A stretch of 64,000 nucleotides of DNA, taken from Edolisoma coerulescens. Taxonomy: Eukaryota; Chordata; Aves; Passeriformes; Campephagidae. The stretch's first letter is position 1. The number at the start of each line of letters is the position of its first letter. Location: contig VWZW01007175.1 in assembly GCA_013397115.1 (NCBI GenBank), positions 102,620 through 166,619 on the forward strand, written 5' to 3'. Below, in pieces: positions 47,740-60,520 of this stretch. Below the pieces are notes generated by a model. It worked only from the letters and a program-made list of their open reading frames with translations. It was not told the DNA's origin and made no database searches. The position numbers and the translations under genes are program-made.

Positions 47740-49615
47740 TAACCCAATATTTTTAATTTCAGCTCTCCCTCCCCTTCCAGAGGAAGTTGGAGATGCCATG
47801 GCTTGAATGTCTGGTTTAGCTGCCACTCCAAGCTCCCTTTCTGTAAGAAAATCTATAGCAGGGGGTGTGCAATTTTCTCCTGATGTGAAAGGCTGTGAGT
47901 TCAGGTGCTGGGGCATCCAGGAGAAATTCCCAGCCCTGAAAACATAGCCTTGAAAAGAAATCCAGCCTTTCTTTTCCATGCAATGGTCCCTGCAGCTGCA
48001 TCTTCAAACCCAGTGGCACCACCAGCACATAGCTGGAAATCCCAAGGAAAAGGCTCCTGCCTTGGATTTTTGAAGGTGCCAGATGTGGAAGGCCCTGAAA
48101 AGTCCTGGTTTGGGTTTTTGAAGGTGTCAGATGTGGAAGGCTCTGAAAATACGCCCTTGAAAAGAAATCCAGCCTTTCTTTTCCATGCAATGGTCCCTGC
48201 AGCTGCATCTTCAAACCCAGCGGTGCCACCAGCACATGGCTTTTAAAAATCCCAAGGAAAAGGCTCCTGGTTTGGATTTTTGAAGGTGTCAGATGTGGAA
48301 GGCAGTGGGAGGAGCAGCTAAATCAGGAGTTCAAGCCACCTTAGGAGGATGGGCTGGAAGGAGGAATCCTGACCTAAGGAATACCTGGATTATTATTCCC
48401 ATATGTTCGCCCTGTATCCATCTAGAGATCCATCCTTCCACTCTTTCCGTGGGGTTTGCAATTATAAAACACGGAGAGCAGAAGATGAATTTGATTTTCT
48501 CCTTCTTGGTCTTCCTTGGGGCAGGGCAGCAAATCCTCCTCTGGAGGTAAATCCTCTCTGAGCAGCCAGGATCAGTGGGTGACATCCATCCCTCCCTGGG
48601 CTGTCTTGGCATTAGAGTAGCTAATCCCAGGCAGGAGTTATCAATGGAGATATCCTGGAATAATTTTGGGGTCTGAATTTGTGAGCGAGCTCATAAATAG
48701 CAGTAATGTGACAGAGCTGGGGATGAATTCAGCTGTTCTGTCACATCTGTGGTGGACAGGAAAACAGGTGAAGAGCTGGGCTTTTCCTCAGAATCTTTGT
48801 CCTTCCCAATGCCATCTTTTCCTGAAAGAGTCTTTGGGAAGTTCCCAGGTGCATTTGTGAGTCAGGAGGGAGATGGATACAGATGCCCAGAGGAAGGAGC
48901 ACAGAGGCCTTTCCCACACATCCAGGACTCCCTGCTCTCACTGCCTGCTCTGCCCACAGGGAATTTTGGGGCAAACACCCCCCTTCCAGCTAATCCATGG
49001 AGACCTGGGAGTGCTCAGATACTGGAGAGGTCTGGAGAGCAGGTTTGGCCTTCCCCAGCAGGGCTGGGGTTCACGCCCTGGTTATTTTTTCCTGCTGCAA
49101 AGGTTTGTCAAGGAACATCTCTCCCCAGAAGTCCTGACCCAACAGATTGATATCTGCAGGGAATGCTGGATAAGGGTTTGCACATGGGATGGGACCTCTG
49201 AGAGGATGAGTGGCCACACACCATGAAGAAATGGGGATTTGCTCTCAGTGCCTGCCAGGAATTTGCTTTCAGGCACTCCAAAGGCTCTGGATCCTGCTGG
49301 TCGTGTCAATGCCCAGTGGCTGTTCCCTGCCTGAGCCCCCTCAAACAGGGCGCAGCTGAAGCTCAGCATCTCATGTGAACACCACACGAGGTGCTTTTGA
49401 TTTCACTTTCACCCATTCCTAGATTCCCCCTTGTCCCAAATCCCTGGGGAACACGTGATCCTGAGCTTTTGGGAGTCATTGGAGCCGGCAGGGAAGGGAA
49501 GGTGTGGCAGCCCTGCCACCGTTTGCTGCGTCTGCTCTTCCTCACATGACTTTCAACTCTGAAGCCTGCTGGTGACAGGAATTCCAGCCATATCCCTGCC
49601 ACTTCCCATTTTTCA
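47740..49615. repeat. 1,877-bp direct duplication, copy 1
   Basis: Identical in order to 49617-51492 at a constant offset of 1,877 with no indels. I see at least six single-base differences (47866, 48001, 48878, 49244, 49248, 49352). Copy 1 ends ...CCCATTTTTCA, then one N, then copy 2 begins. A gap exactly at the junction and a difference rate of about 0.3% suggest two haplotypes of one locus. No gene is recognised in the unit. Confidence 0.95.
47948..48304. repeat. Internal tandem repeat, ~207-bp period (also at 49825-50181)
   Basis: TTGAAAAGAAATCCAGCCTT through TCCCAAGGAAAAGGCTCCTG occurs at 47950 and again near 48157. The smaller block GGATTTTTGAAGGTG plus CAGATGTGGAAGGC occurs three times. 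It is present in both copies of the larger duplication. Confidence 0.9.
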
Positions 49616-49616
49616 N

Positions 49617-51492
49617 TAACCCAATATTTTTAATTTCAGCTCTCCCTCCCCTTCCAGAGGAAGTTGGAGATGCCATGGCTTGAATGTCTGGTTTAGCTGC
49701 CACTCCAAGCTCCCTTTCTGTAAGAAAATCTATAGCAGGGGGGGTGCAATTTTCTCCTGATGTGAAAGGCTGTGAGTTCAGGTGCTGGGGCATCCAGGAG
49801 AAATTCCCAGCCCTGAAAACATAGCCTTGAAAAGAAATCCAGCCTTTCTTTTCCATGCAATGGTCCCTGCAGCTGCAGCTTCAAACCCAGTGGCACCACC
49901 AGCACATAGCTGGAAATCCCAAGGAAAAGGCTCCTGCCTTGGATTTTTGAAGGTGCCAGATGTGGAAGGCCCTGAAAAGTCCTGGTTTGGGTTTTTGAAG
50001 GTGTCAGATGTGGAAGGCTCTGAAAATACGCCCTTGAAAAGAAATCCAGCCTTTCTTTTCCATGCAATGGTCCCTGCAGCTGCATCTTCAAACCCAGCGG
50101 TGCCACCAGCACATGGCTTTTAAAAATCCCAAGGAAAAGGCTCCTGGTTTGGATTTTTGAAGGTGTCAGATGTGGAAGGCAGTGGGAGGAGCAGCTAAAT
50201 CAGGAGTTCAAGCCACCTTAGGAGGATGGGCTGGAAGGAGGAATCCTGACCTAAGGAATACCTGGATTATTATTCCCATATGTTCGCCCTGTATCCATCT
50301 AGAGATCCATCCTTCCACTCTTTCCGTGGGGTTTGCAATTATAAAACACGGAGAGCAGAAGATGAATTTGATTTTCTCCTTCTTGGTCTTCCTTGGGGCA
50401 GGGCAGCAAATCCTCCTCTGGAGGTAAATCCTCTCTGAGCAGCCAGGATCAGTGGGTGACATCCATCCCTCCCTGGGCTGTCTTGGCATTAGAGTAGCTA
50501 ATCCCAGGCAGGAGTTATCAATGGAGATATCCTGGAATAATTTTGGGGTCTGAATTTGTGAGCGAGCTCATAAATAGCAGTAATGTGACAGAGCTGGGGA
50601 TGAATTCAGCTGTTCTGTCACATCTGTGGTGGACAGGAAAACAGGTGAAGAGCTGGGCTTTTCCTCAGAATCTTTGTCCTTCCCAATGCCATCTTTTCCT
50701 GAAAGAGTCTTTGGGAAGTTCCCAGGTGCATTTGTGAGTCAGGAGGGAGATGGACACAGATGCCCAGAGGAAGGAGCACAGAGGCCTTTCCCACACATCC
50801 AGGACTCCCTGCTCTCACTGCCTGCTCTGCCCACAGGGAATTTTGGGGCAAACACCCCCCTTCCAGCTAATCCATGGAGACCTGGGAGTGCTCAGATACT
50901 GGAGAGGTCTGGAGAGCAGGTTTGGCCTTCCCCAGCAGGGCTGGGGTTCACGCCCTGGTTATTTTTTCCTGCTGCAAAGGTTTGTCAAGGAACATCTCTC
51001 CCCAGAAGTCCTGACCCAACAGATTGATATCTGCAGGGAATGCTGGATAAGGGTTTGCACATGGGATGGGACCTCTGAGAGGATGAGTGGCCACACACCA
51101 TGAAGAAATGGGGATTTGCTTTCAATGCCTGCCAGGAATTTGCTTTCAGGCACTCCAAAGGCTCTGGATCCTGCTGGTCGTGTCAATGCCCAGTGGCTGT
51201 TCCCTGCCTGAGCCCCCTCAAACAGGGCACAGCTGAAGCTCAGCATCTCATGTGAACACCACACGAGGTGCTTTTGATTTCACTTTCACCCATTCCTAGA
51301 TTCCCCCTTGTCCCAAATCCCTGGGGAACACGTGATCCTGAGCTTTTGGGAGTCATTGGAGCCGGCAGGGAAGGGAAGGTGTGGCAGCCCTGCCACCGTT
51401 TGCTGCGTCTGCTCTTCCTCACATGACTTTCAACTCTGAAGCCTGCTGGTGACAGGAATTCCAGCCATATCCCTGCCACTTCCCATTTTTCA
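49617..51492. repeat. 1,877-bp direct duplication, copy 2
   Basis: Begins TAACCCAATATTTTTAATTT right after the N at 49616 and ends CCCATTTTTCA at 51492, where it continues into unique sequence (CCTTTGGAATTGCGCC). See copy 1. Confidence 0.95.
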
Positions 51493-51734
51493 CCTTTGGA
51501 ATTGCGCCTCTCTTCACTCAACAGCACAGATCCAATCTAGGGAGCTTTCCATGATTTCAGGGTCCCATGGATAGACCAGACTCAGGTGGATCATTTCATC
51601 CCAGCCAAAATGTGGACAGTCAGATGGAGAGAAAGAACAGTCACAGAATTGGAGATTTTGGGGGAATTTTTGCTTTCTTTTACACAGTTTTTTTCAAGTG
51701 CCCCATCAGCTGAAGCAGCATTTAATAAGAGATA

Positions 51735-51860
51735 AATTATGGCTGCCCCATCCTTGGAGGTGTTCAAGAAAGGGTCAGGAGCAATGTGGTGTAGTGGAAG
51801 GTGGTTGGGACAACATGATCATGAAAGTCTTTTCCAAGCCAAACTATTCCATGATTCCCT
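51735..51860 (+). mobile_element. CR1 LINE 3' end
   Basis: TGGCTGCCCCATCCTTGGAG, GGTTGGGACAACATGATCAT and the tail CAAGCCAAACTATTCCATGA. Confidence 0.88.
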
Positions 51861-53730
51861 GACCTCTTTAGAATCTCGCTGTGTCTTTAAAACCGTAAGG
51901 AGAGGACTTTTAGTGGGCACAGAAATGAGGTTTAATTTTGGGAAGTATTTCACTCCCCATCCCACCTGCGGATCTCAGGCTGATTTCACCTGGGTCTCCT
52001 TGCAGGCTGGCTCTGATCATCACCATCCAGGTGCTGCAGCTCCACTTTTCCCAGTTTTTGCAGAGATTCCATAATTTCCATCTTCAGAAATGCATCTCCT
52101 CAGTGATGGGTGAGGTAGTGACCAGGCTGACCAAAAAAACAAATAACAGGCTGCCAATGTCTGTCAGTGAGGAAGGCTCCTGGGTTTATTTTTGGGTTTA
52201 TCCCCCCAAACTGGTGGCATTTACTCAGATCAGGGTGGTTGGTTCCCATTTGGTTGCGATTCCTGGCTGGCTGGCAGCCTGCAGGTGGAGAGGAGCCAAG
52301 TTTTCTCTGGAGATGACAGTTTGCTAACAGATGTCTGATGTTTCCCAACATGGTTAGGATGGGAATCAGGAGCTGCTTCAGCAGAGCTGAGCAGTTGGGT
52401 AATTGCAAACCTTTGCTCCTCACATTTCCTCGTCGATTAGCTGCCTGGGTAACGCGATTATTTCAATTTTTGTTGTTGTTGTTTGTAGTTTTAGGAGGTA
52501 AAGCTTGAAATATCTCTCAGAGTAATCATCATCCTAGAAGGCAGTGGCTCATTTAAATGGTTGGAAACCTCCAACAGTGCAAGGAGCCACTGGATTTCCT
52601 CTCCCCTTGGGCACAGCATTGCCCAAACACTTGGGCTGTGGCTCCTGCGCTGCTATTTTGAAGGATTGGGATATTGGAAGGTGGAATTCCCTCCTGAGCC
52701 CCCTGATTACTCTGGTGTCTTGTACGTGGTGGCTGTCCCTGCCAAAGGGGAGGCCGAGGCCAGGCAGCTCCGCAGGAACAGGGGGTTTATTTGGAGGCAG
52801 GGAAAGAAGTGGTGTTGCCAAGCCCCAGCTCTTCCAGAGGAGGTTTCAGGAGATTTCTGCCATTCAGATTCCCTGGAAACCTCGCAGAAGAGCTTGGAGG
52901 CTCTGCAGGATGCTCCTGCCTGACTCAGACCTGAACATCTCCCGTGCTGCTCTCTGAGGTCCCACCCTGCTGTCAGCTGCAGGACTGGGCTGTGAGCTCT
53001 GCCAGGCTTGGGCTGCTGCCAGTGGGTGACAAAACCCTGCTTCAATAAGCAAAAAGTCCCATCGGGAGCACACTGGGAGTTGATTCCTGGTGTCCCACAA
53101 GGCTCCTGTGAAAAGCTCAACCTTCATTTTAAAAGCTCTTTATTCAAGAACAGACTTTTCCTTGCTTTTGGATCACACGTTCCCTGTATCTTTCCTTATT
53201 GTGCACTTCCAGCTATGATTTTCCAGGCATTTTGACCTGGGATGAGCAGCCCAATTACCAAAATATCCAGGGAAAGGCTCTTTCTTAATTACAGCTAATT
53301 CCACTGGAGACAAACAAGCTCAGAAATCCCAGTGCAGGAAGTCCAGGCCTTGTGCCTGCACAGCTCCAGCGTGGCACTGACCGTGCCTGTGATGCCACTT
53401 GTGCCTCCAAGGTGTCTGCCCAGCACACCTCTCATCAATTAATTCAGGAATTTGAACTCTTCCAGAGGTCAGAAAAGCATTTGATTGTTTGGAAAGTCTC
53501 CAAGCACAGGCATAAAGCTGGGATTTCCAATAAAGCTGCCTTTCTGGTTAAAGAGGAGTGGCATGAGTGGCATCTCCAAAGTGGAGGAAAGCAGCCTGCC
53601 TTGGCACAGGTGGATTTGTCCCACACAGGGATGAGTTACTCCCACCTCATCCTGCACAAGTGGGGTGAAACTGTCCCTACCCTCACCCCACCTCTGTTCT
53701 ATGAAATTGCTTCCCTGAGCAGATTGTGCA

Positions 53731-53880
53731 GAGAGGCTCTGGGGTCTTCTCCCTGGGGCTGTTCTAGAGCTGTGTGCACACAATGCTGTGCCCTGGGCTC
53801 TGGGATGGCCCTGCTGGAGCAGGGAGGTGCCACCAGATGTGGTCCCTTCCAGCCTGGCCCATCCTGTGAATATCCCAAAC
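53731..53880 (+). mobile_element. CR1 LINE 3' end, second subfamily
   Basis: GAGAGGCTCTGGGGTCTTCT, then GGCCCTGCTGGAGCAGGGAG and GGTCCCTTCCAGCCTGGCCC. Counterpart of the minus-strand copy at 24221. Confidence 0.8.
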
Positions 53881-54644
53881 ATTCCCGAGTGTCGCGGATT
53901 CTTTACCCTGATCCAGAACGGAACGTTTCCTACAGAAAATGATTATTATTTCAACTTCTGCATTCCTTGGCACTGCCCTCCCAGTGCCCTGAAAGGCTCT
54001 CTCTGCTTTGGGAGGGGATAAAATCAAACATCACAGATGTTTTTCACCATCGTTCTGTCCAGTAAGGAGCTCACGCTGCAAAGCCTCAGGAGCTTCTGTT
54101 TAGGGAGCAGCACGCTCAGCTTCAGGAACTGGGAAGGAATTCTGGACTTCACGATGAGGATCATACCCCTGATTTACGATTTAGCTTGGGAATTATTTGT
54201 ATTTTCACCTTTTTATGGAAGATGTTTATCCTCCACCTTAGCAGGTTTGAAATGCAGAACGACTTCATTTATAGGAATTTGGTGTTTAAGTGGGCTTGGA
54301 CTTTTGTAGCTGGGAAGAAAACAGAATTCCAGTGTGGCTGTTGTTGGTGGGCACAGGAAGGGTTTTGTTTGCCTGATTTTACCTGTGGTTTGGTTTCACT
54401 ACATATTTTTGGCATTTCTTTTGGGGTCTGGAGACTTGTTGCAGTGTATTTAGAAAAAACCACATCCAATTTATCTCATCTGCTTTGCTGCACTTGGATG
54501 TGCTCGCTCCATCCAAGGAGTCTGGCAGAGGGAATTAGCCAAAGGATTTCCAAAAGCGATCCCAGGAGTGCAGCAAGGATTTTTCTATGCAAAATAATCC
54601 ATTTTTTTAACAAGTTCCAACGCAAATCCAGAAGATTTTGGCTT

Positions 54645-54735
54645 CCTGGTCCAGGAAGATGTCCCTGCCCATGGCAGGAAGGCTGAAATCAGATGGTCTT
54701 GAAGGTCCCTTCCAACCCAAACCATTGTGTGACCC
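54645..54735 (+). mobile_element. CR1 LINE 3' tail
   Basis: GATGTCCCTGCCCATGGCAG, then GTCCCTTCCAACCCAAACCA and TTGTGTGACC. Confidence 0.88.
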
Positions 54736-56326
54736 TGGCCCTGAAATTTTCCATCTGTTTGTGTGTTGGCAGGGAATTTTCCAGGCTGGGATTCCATCTT
54801 CCTGGCAATTAGAAATCATTAAAGGTGTTTAACTGCTCTGTACATTCATCATGGAATGAGAGGCACTCACTGCTCTGTCACCCCTGAAATGATGGCTCTG
54901 CTGGGCTTTGAAAGGGATTTAAATCCTTTTTTAGTGGCAGCTCAGCGTTCACCTCGTGATGAGCACAGAGGGATCAATGAGCAGCTGTGGCACATGAGGT
55001 TATCCCAAATTCCCAGTGGGCTCCATGCTGATTGGGTTCCAAAGTTGGATGCATCAGGAGCAAGGTCACCCACAGGGTCTGGTGACAGCAGAAAAAATAA
55101 AGCAGAGCTGAAGTCATGTGTTGACAGCACCCCCTGAGAGAGAATTGTGCTTTGTTGCCTCAGGTTTGGGGCTTCATTATGTGACCTCTCACACTGCCAG
55201 ACTCCTATTTGGAGTTTTCCCTTTTCACTTGGAAAATGACGGAGTTTTGCTCTTTCTCCCCCATTGTCATTGAGGTTTTAAATAGCCTAGAGGAGGTGGT
55301 TTGGAGGGAATCTGCCAGTAAATCAGTTCATGATGTCAATGAAATAACCGGGGTGGGAATGTCCCAAAGCTGGGCAGGTGGATAAGGAATGGGACAGGGG
55401 CTCCTCTTCCCACTGCTGTCACCCTGCACGAGTGAAGCCCCCAGTGATTCTGCTCTGTCTGTTAATTGTGAGCTGTTCCAGCTAAAATGAAGCCCTGCAC
55501 ACTGAGCCAGCTGCCCCCGCACCCTCCAGGCCTCCCTCCATGATCCAGCCAGCTCTTTATTCCCATAAAGTCACCAACAGCCAAAGGTCGGACACGCGCG
55601 GGGCCTCTCCGGCAGCCGAATGTCACATTTTATGGAGGGGGTGGATCCTGCTCATCCATTTCCTCTCCGAGCCTTTCTAAAAATACCCTAAACCTTAACA
55701 AGGAGCTATTTTGGAAGGATCATGGTCATGGATAGGCATGGGAAGCTGATTCTGGCAGGCTTGCCTGGGTTGGATTTGCGTGCTCCTTACTCAGGGGCTT
55801 GGTGTTGTGGGACGGTTGGACATGGGAAGAACAGAGAGCATCGGGATTTTGGGACGTCCTGGCTTGGGATGTCTGCTCTGAGTGAGCTTAGAGGAGGAGA
55901 ACAAGCGAAGATATCCTTATGGGAATGTTGATCTGTGACTGAAGTCATTCATTTCAGGCATTTGCAGCTTATCAGATCTGATTTCATAAAACCTGGCTGG
56001 GATCTCTCCAGGGACCTTTAGTGATCCTGCCACTTCCAATAAACATTTACAGAAACTGCTGCCAGCCTGTGGATAAGAGAAACTCCTAGGAGAGACTTTT
56101 ATCTTCCGAAAATCCTTAAAGACACCAAAGTATTTTAAATAAAACCCCACCCAGGAGAAGATGGATAGAAAATTCCCAGCTACAGCCTTGGGAGCTGGAT
56201 ATGGTTGCCAGGCATTGGCTTTGCACCCTCAGTAGGGATGTTTGCTATTCTCCCTTGGAAAACCGGAGCCGTGCTGGGATTGGGAGCAGCAGAATGCTGA
56301 GCTAAAAGCCGATTTTGAGAGCTGAG

Positions 56327-56442
56327 ATGGAAGTGCAGCAGGTAAAGGCTGTGCCAGGCTCCCGCAGCTCGGGGACGGCGGCGCGCGCTGCTCAGGTTTG
56401 CACCTCTAAGAAATTTCCATTTTTTCGCCTCAAAACCTCCAG
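56327..56442 (+). other. Open reading frame extending the PRKG1 kinase-start exon upstream (possible alternative first exon)
   Basis: An ATG at 56327 (GCTGAGATGG, G at +4) opens a frame that runs without a stop through the end of the intron and into the PRKG1 exon at 56443 in the correct phase. If the intron end were retained or transcription began here, 38 novel residues (Met-Glu-Val-Gln-Gln...) would precede an Arg, in place of the split-codon Lys, and then the normal YEAEAAFF segment. Within it, 56355-56392 is strikingly CpG-rich (GGACGGCGGCGCGCGCTG) in a CpG-poor intron. The product would lack both cGMP-binding domains. A stop-free run of this length can occur by chance, so this is a hypothesis. 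Confidence 0.3.
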
Positions 56443-56539
56443 ATACGAAGCCGAAGCTGCCTTCTTTGCCAACCTGAAACTGTCGGATTTCAACATCATC
56501 GACACCCTGGGAGTCGGAGGGTTCGGGAGAGTGGAGCTG
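56443..56539 (+). CDS. PRKG1: PRKG1 internal exon: linker and start of kinase domain with glycine-rich loop
   Basis: A 97-bp exon after acceptor AAAACCTCCAG (ends 56442) and before donor GTAGGT (56540). The first base A completes the split Lys codon (AA|A). The exon then encodes 32 residues starting YEAEAAFFANLKLSDF and ending with the glycine-rich ATP loop GVGGFGRV followed by Glu-Leu; it ends in phase 0. This is the N-terminal edge of the AGC-type catalytic domain. The catalytic Lys, activation loop and C-terminal tail should be in later exons, which I do not find before 64000. The acceptor polypyrimidine tract is interrupted by purines. The frame is also open upstream through the intron to an ATG at 56327 (see separate entry). 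Confidence 0.96.
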
Positions 56540-59500
56540 GTAGGTGGCCTCTTCTTCTTTGTGTGGCATCCTAAAACAAGCGCTGTGTTAAAGGCTTCAT
56601 TTTCTGTGTTATTACACCCCAACAACCCCAAGAAAAGTGATCTGATGGGATTAGATAGTGAAGAAAGCTGATTTACATTTCCTGAGACATAAAAAAAAGT
56701 ACCAGTAAATGCTTTGCAAGGATTTATGCCCTAGGCTGAGAGAGGAGCACACATCTCCTCTCTCTTAAGTGGTTTATGGCATTGATTTATGGCCTTTTAA
56801 AAACAAGCTGGAGAATTAGGTGACTGCTGGAATTGGAAGAGCAACCTAAAATCTCATTTAACCAAATCCAGAGTGACAGTAGAAAGCCTCTCCTACACAT
56901 TTTTTATACAGGTCTAGAGTGCTTCCACTTGGTTTTCCTCAAAGCTGAACATTCAGCGCCTGACCCACGACAATGCATCCCAAAGAGGGACTTTTTTTGT
57001 GCAGAATTGTAGAGAAAAGACAAAATCCGAGCCTGCTTTTGGCTGTGCTTGGCTTTGGAGCTCTGTGGTCTCCTTTAAAGCAGAGCCTGAGCGGGAGGTG
57101 ACCCCTTGAACACCACGGCAACGCAAAAACTTGGAGTAGGAAGGGGGAGTTGGGTTACACCATGGAGAAGCTCCGGACACCGGACACTCGTGCGCTATAT
57201 TAGGAACTCCTGCAAGCCCGGGCAGAGCGGGAACAGAGTTACTGTTGCCACCACAAAACCTCAGGGAAGCCTCCACCCCGTAACCCTGTGGGAGCCAAAG
57301 GCGTCTGGGAGTTGGAAAATGAGGGCAAAAAATTGGGCAAAACAAGGTGTTCTGGTGATTATTTGTGATGTAAGGACTAAATTTGGTGTGCAAAGCTCAA
57401 CTTGCTCTTCCCCATGGTTTGTTTCTGGCTTTTCCTGCATGGATGTGAAATCCTGTGGAGGAGAGAGCACCTGTGAGAGCTCTGATCCTTCCTGGGGCTG
57501 GGGGTTTCATTTGTTGCTGTTTTGTTCGCTGTTCAGCTGTTGTTCACCAACAGCCTGGGAAGGATTCCCTCCCTGATGGGAAGGAGGTCCCTTCCCTGCT
57601 CCTGCTGCAGCCACCTGCTATGGATCCTTCAGAGCAGGAGCTCATGCTCAACCTCCCTTTTGAAGTCACTCCATCCTCTCCTGACCAGAGATTTGTCTCC
57701 TAAATTAACGTCACCGCTGGCTTCTCCACCCTGGAGTGAGGGACCCACCAGTCTGGGGCTTGCTTTGAGCCTTGGGAAGGTTTTGGGTTCATTTTTAAGG
57801 GTTTTTGACAACCTCAAGGTGTTCCTGGGGAGGTGCACGGGTTTGTCTCCGTGAGGGGTTGCTGGTGGGACCCTCAAACCACAGCCTGGCCCGTCACTGG
57901 TGGCCATGGCCAGGCCTCTGCCTGTGGCAGCTTTAAGGTGACAAAAACTCCACCCTGGTGATGCGTGACCCTGGCCAAGCCGAGAGGAAGAGCAGGAGGG
58001 GCTCTGTCCCTTCGAGGTATCAGCTCAAGTAGAAATTTTCCATTCAGAAGCTTCCAAGAAGCCCTGGAGCCACCTGGGGTGGGAAAAACATTCTTGGAGG
58101 TTTTCTTCAGGGGTGGGCGCCCCTCTCCCGAGCAGGAAAATGCTGGATAAGCTCGTTTTTTGTAGCTCTTAACTGACTCTGAATTGCACGCAGATAAAAC
58201 TTATTTGAAAGTGCAGCTCAACACGCCAGATTTTGTTGTTCTTCTTTAAAATTTTGTTCCAAAGCCAAGAAAATATTCCTTTTGTCAACATGGAGCCTGG
58301 AATTGCTGCCTCATGCTTCCACCTCCTCCGTGAAAAACATGGTTTATTATTCAGGGCTAAAAATGTAAAATATATTGGATGACTCAGCTCTTTTATTGCC
58401 TGGGTATGGAAATGCAGGAATGTTCCTGGAAACCATTCGCAGTTTTTGTGCTTTCCAGGAGTAAAAAGGATCAAAGAAGTGAAGGACATGGCAAGGAAAA
58501 GGAATTTTAGAGCTTTGGGCATGAAGCCCCAGGACGTCACTGCTGGAGAGGGCAACTGGTGGTGGCTGGGGGGAAACTGGAATGTCTAGGGCTGGGACTG
58601 GCCAAGAAGGAATAACATTCCCATTGGATGTGGTTTTCCAGACACCTCTGGGAATGCTGGTAGCTTGGAGGGGTCGCCCTTTCCATGCATCCATGCACAA
58701 GGATGTTGCATTTAGCCTGAAATAGAAATTATTTTCAATCCCACGGATGTTCCATGTGGAAATCCCCTTTTGTCTTGCTTTTCCACGCAGTTTTGTTTTC
58801 TGTATCTCAGGAATAAGTTCCGAAGCATTGGAATTAGTGTTATTTGCTCAGTTTTTTGGTGGCTCCCCAGTGCCTCTTCCAATATCCTTATGGATGCTCC
58901 TCTTCATCCCAAACTGGGCTATGGAATTGACTTTTATCCAGGTTTTTCTTGAGGGATAAACCATCCAGGGCTGGAGAAACCACAGCAAACGGCAGGAGCA
59001 GACTTTTTGGGATGCATCCACTGCTTTTTACAGCTCAACCTTCCTGCTTTGTGTCAGCTGAGCATCTTCTGCGCTGGCATCCAGGATTAACGTTAGGAAA
59101 ATGGGAATTTCAAGGGCCGCTGGGATAGGGAATGTCACCTCATGTGACAGGGGACAGGGATGGAGGGCAGCCCTCAGAAATCACCTCTGCTGGCCTAAAT
59201 TGCTCTTGGCTTTGTTCTTTAATTTCCTTTTCACTCAAGTCCTGTGCTCCTGGTCGTCCGCCCCAGGTCACTTCTTCTGGGTTTAAATTAAGATTATTTT
59301 TGACAGCTCTGCAATAAATACATTGGAGTAGCTGAATATCCAGGATCCGAGCCATTTTTCCGTGAAATCGGTTCCTGTGGGTGAAGGTTGAGCATAAGAA
59401 GACTAAAAATCAGCTCCTTGCCTTCTGCACTCCTTCTGGCTTGGGGGTGGCCCCAAAAAGCAAAATTGCTTTGCGATGTGGAGATTTATAAAGACACAAA

Positions 59501-59874
59501 TGAAAACGCGCACACAAAACGTTCCAGCCGAGTTTTACGGGCTCTGGACAAAGTGGACACAACGGGAGTTTTCCAGCTTTATTTGTGTTTTAAGAAAAAT
59601 CTGGCCCCAGTTTCTGAAGTGCAATTCTTCCTGCCTCAAGGCTGTTTTGTAAACAAAGCCATTAGTGAATTAATTAGATAACGAGGCAAAAAATGCTGCA
59701 GTTGTCTTCTGATAGCCTGACAGATGCAGAGTCCAGATATTTATTGGTGGAAATTTCCAACTGTGTCCAATTTCCAATTCCCAAGCGAGCTGTTTCTCCC
59801 AGCTATTGCAAAATTTTTTATTAGAAAGATCATTTTTCTCTTGGAAATCTCCAAATTTTTGGGTTTAATTGTCC

Positions 59875-60120
59875 GGAATTGCCTCGAGCTGTGCCAGGGG
59901 AGGCTCAGGCTGGACAGCAGCAGGAATTTCTGCCTGGAAAGGGTGCTCAGGCCTTGGCAGGGGCTGCCCAGGGAGGTTTGGAGTGCCCATCCCTGGAGGT
60001 GTCCCAGGAAGGGCTGGAGGTGGCACTCAGTGCTCTGGGCTGGGGACAAGGTGGGCATTGGGCACAGCTTGGACTCCATGGGCTGGGAGGGCTTTTCCAG
60101 CCTCAGGGATTCAGGATTCT
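59875..60120 (+). mobile_element. CR1 LINE 3' end
   Basis: GTGCCAGGGGAGGCTCAGGC, GGGCTGCCCAGGGAGGTTTG, then GGAGGGCTTTTCCAGCCTCA and the tail GGATTCAGGATTCTG. Reverse complement of the subfamily at 61850. Confidence 0.93.
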
Positions 60121-60520
60121 GCAAATTTTTTGGCTTTTGAAAGAATGGATCTTTTGGGTGCCATCAAGGGGAAGATTTGGGGATTTCACTGAGGGATTTG
60201 AGATCAGGATCACCCGAGGAAATCCCAAACTCATCTGACAATGTCACTCCTCCTTCCGAGCTCAGCAAAATTCTGATTGGGATGATCTGACCCTTTTTCT
60301 TCCCCATCCCTTCCCAACATTTGCAGCATATTCCCTTCTCCAGACTGTGCAGGATGTTTAATGTTTTCACACAGCCACGTGGGGCTGGACCGCTGCAGAG
60401 CCACGTTTTAATTTTCCCTGAATTTGGAATTCCTGTTGAAACTAAACACATCCTTTGTAGGTGGAAACTCATCCTGGGACTTGGCTGTTCATGGGAAGGG
60501 TCTTGGCAAAGTTTGGGAAG

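Noticed and set aside
48749..51103. Pairs of identical 117- and 133-codon frames 1,877 bp apart, looking like a conserved gene pair
   Set aside because: Identity is due to the large duplication with an N at the junction; overlapping frames on both strands are equally conserved, so there is no coding signal.
52544..52957. 120-137-codon overlapping plus-strand frames
   Set aside because: No recognisable domain, no splice or Kozak support, and similar lengths in several frames of the same GC-rich unique segment.
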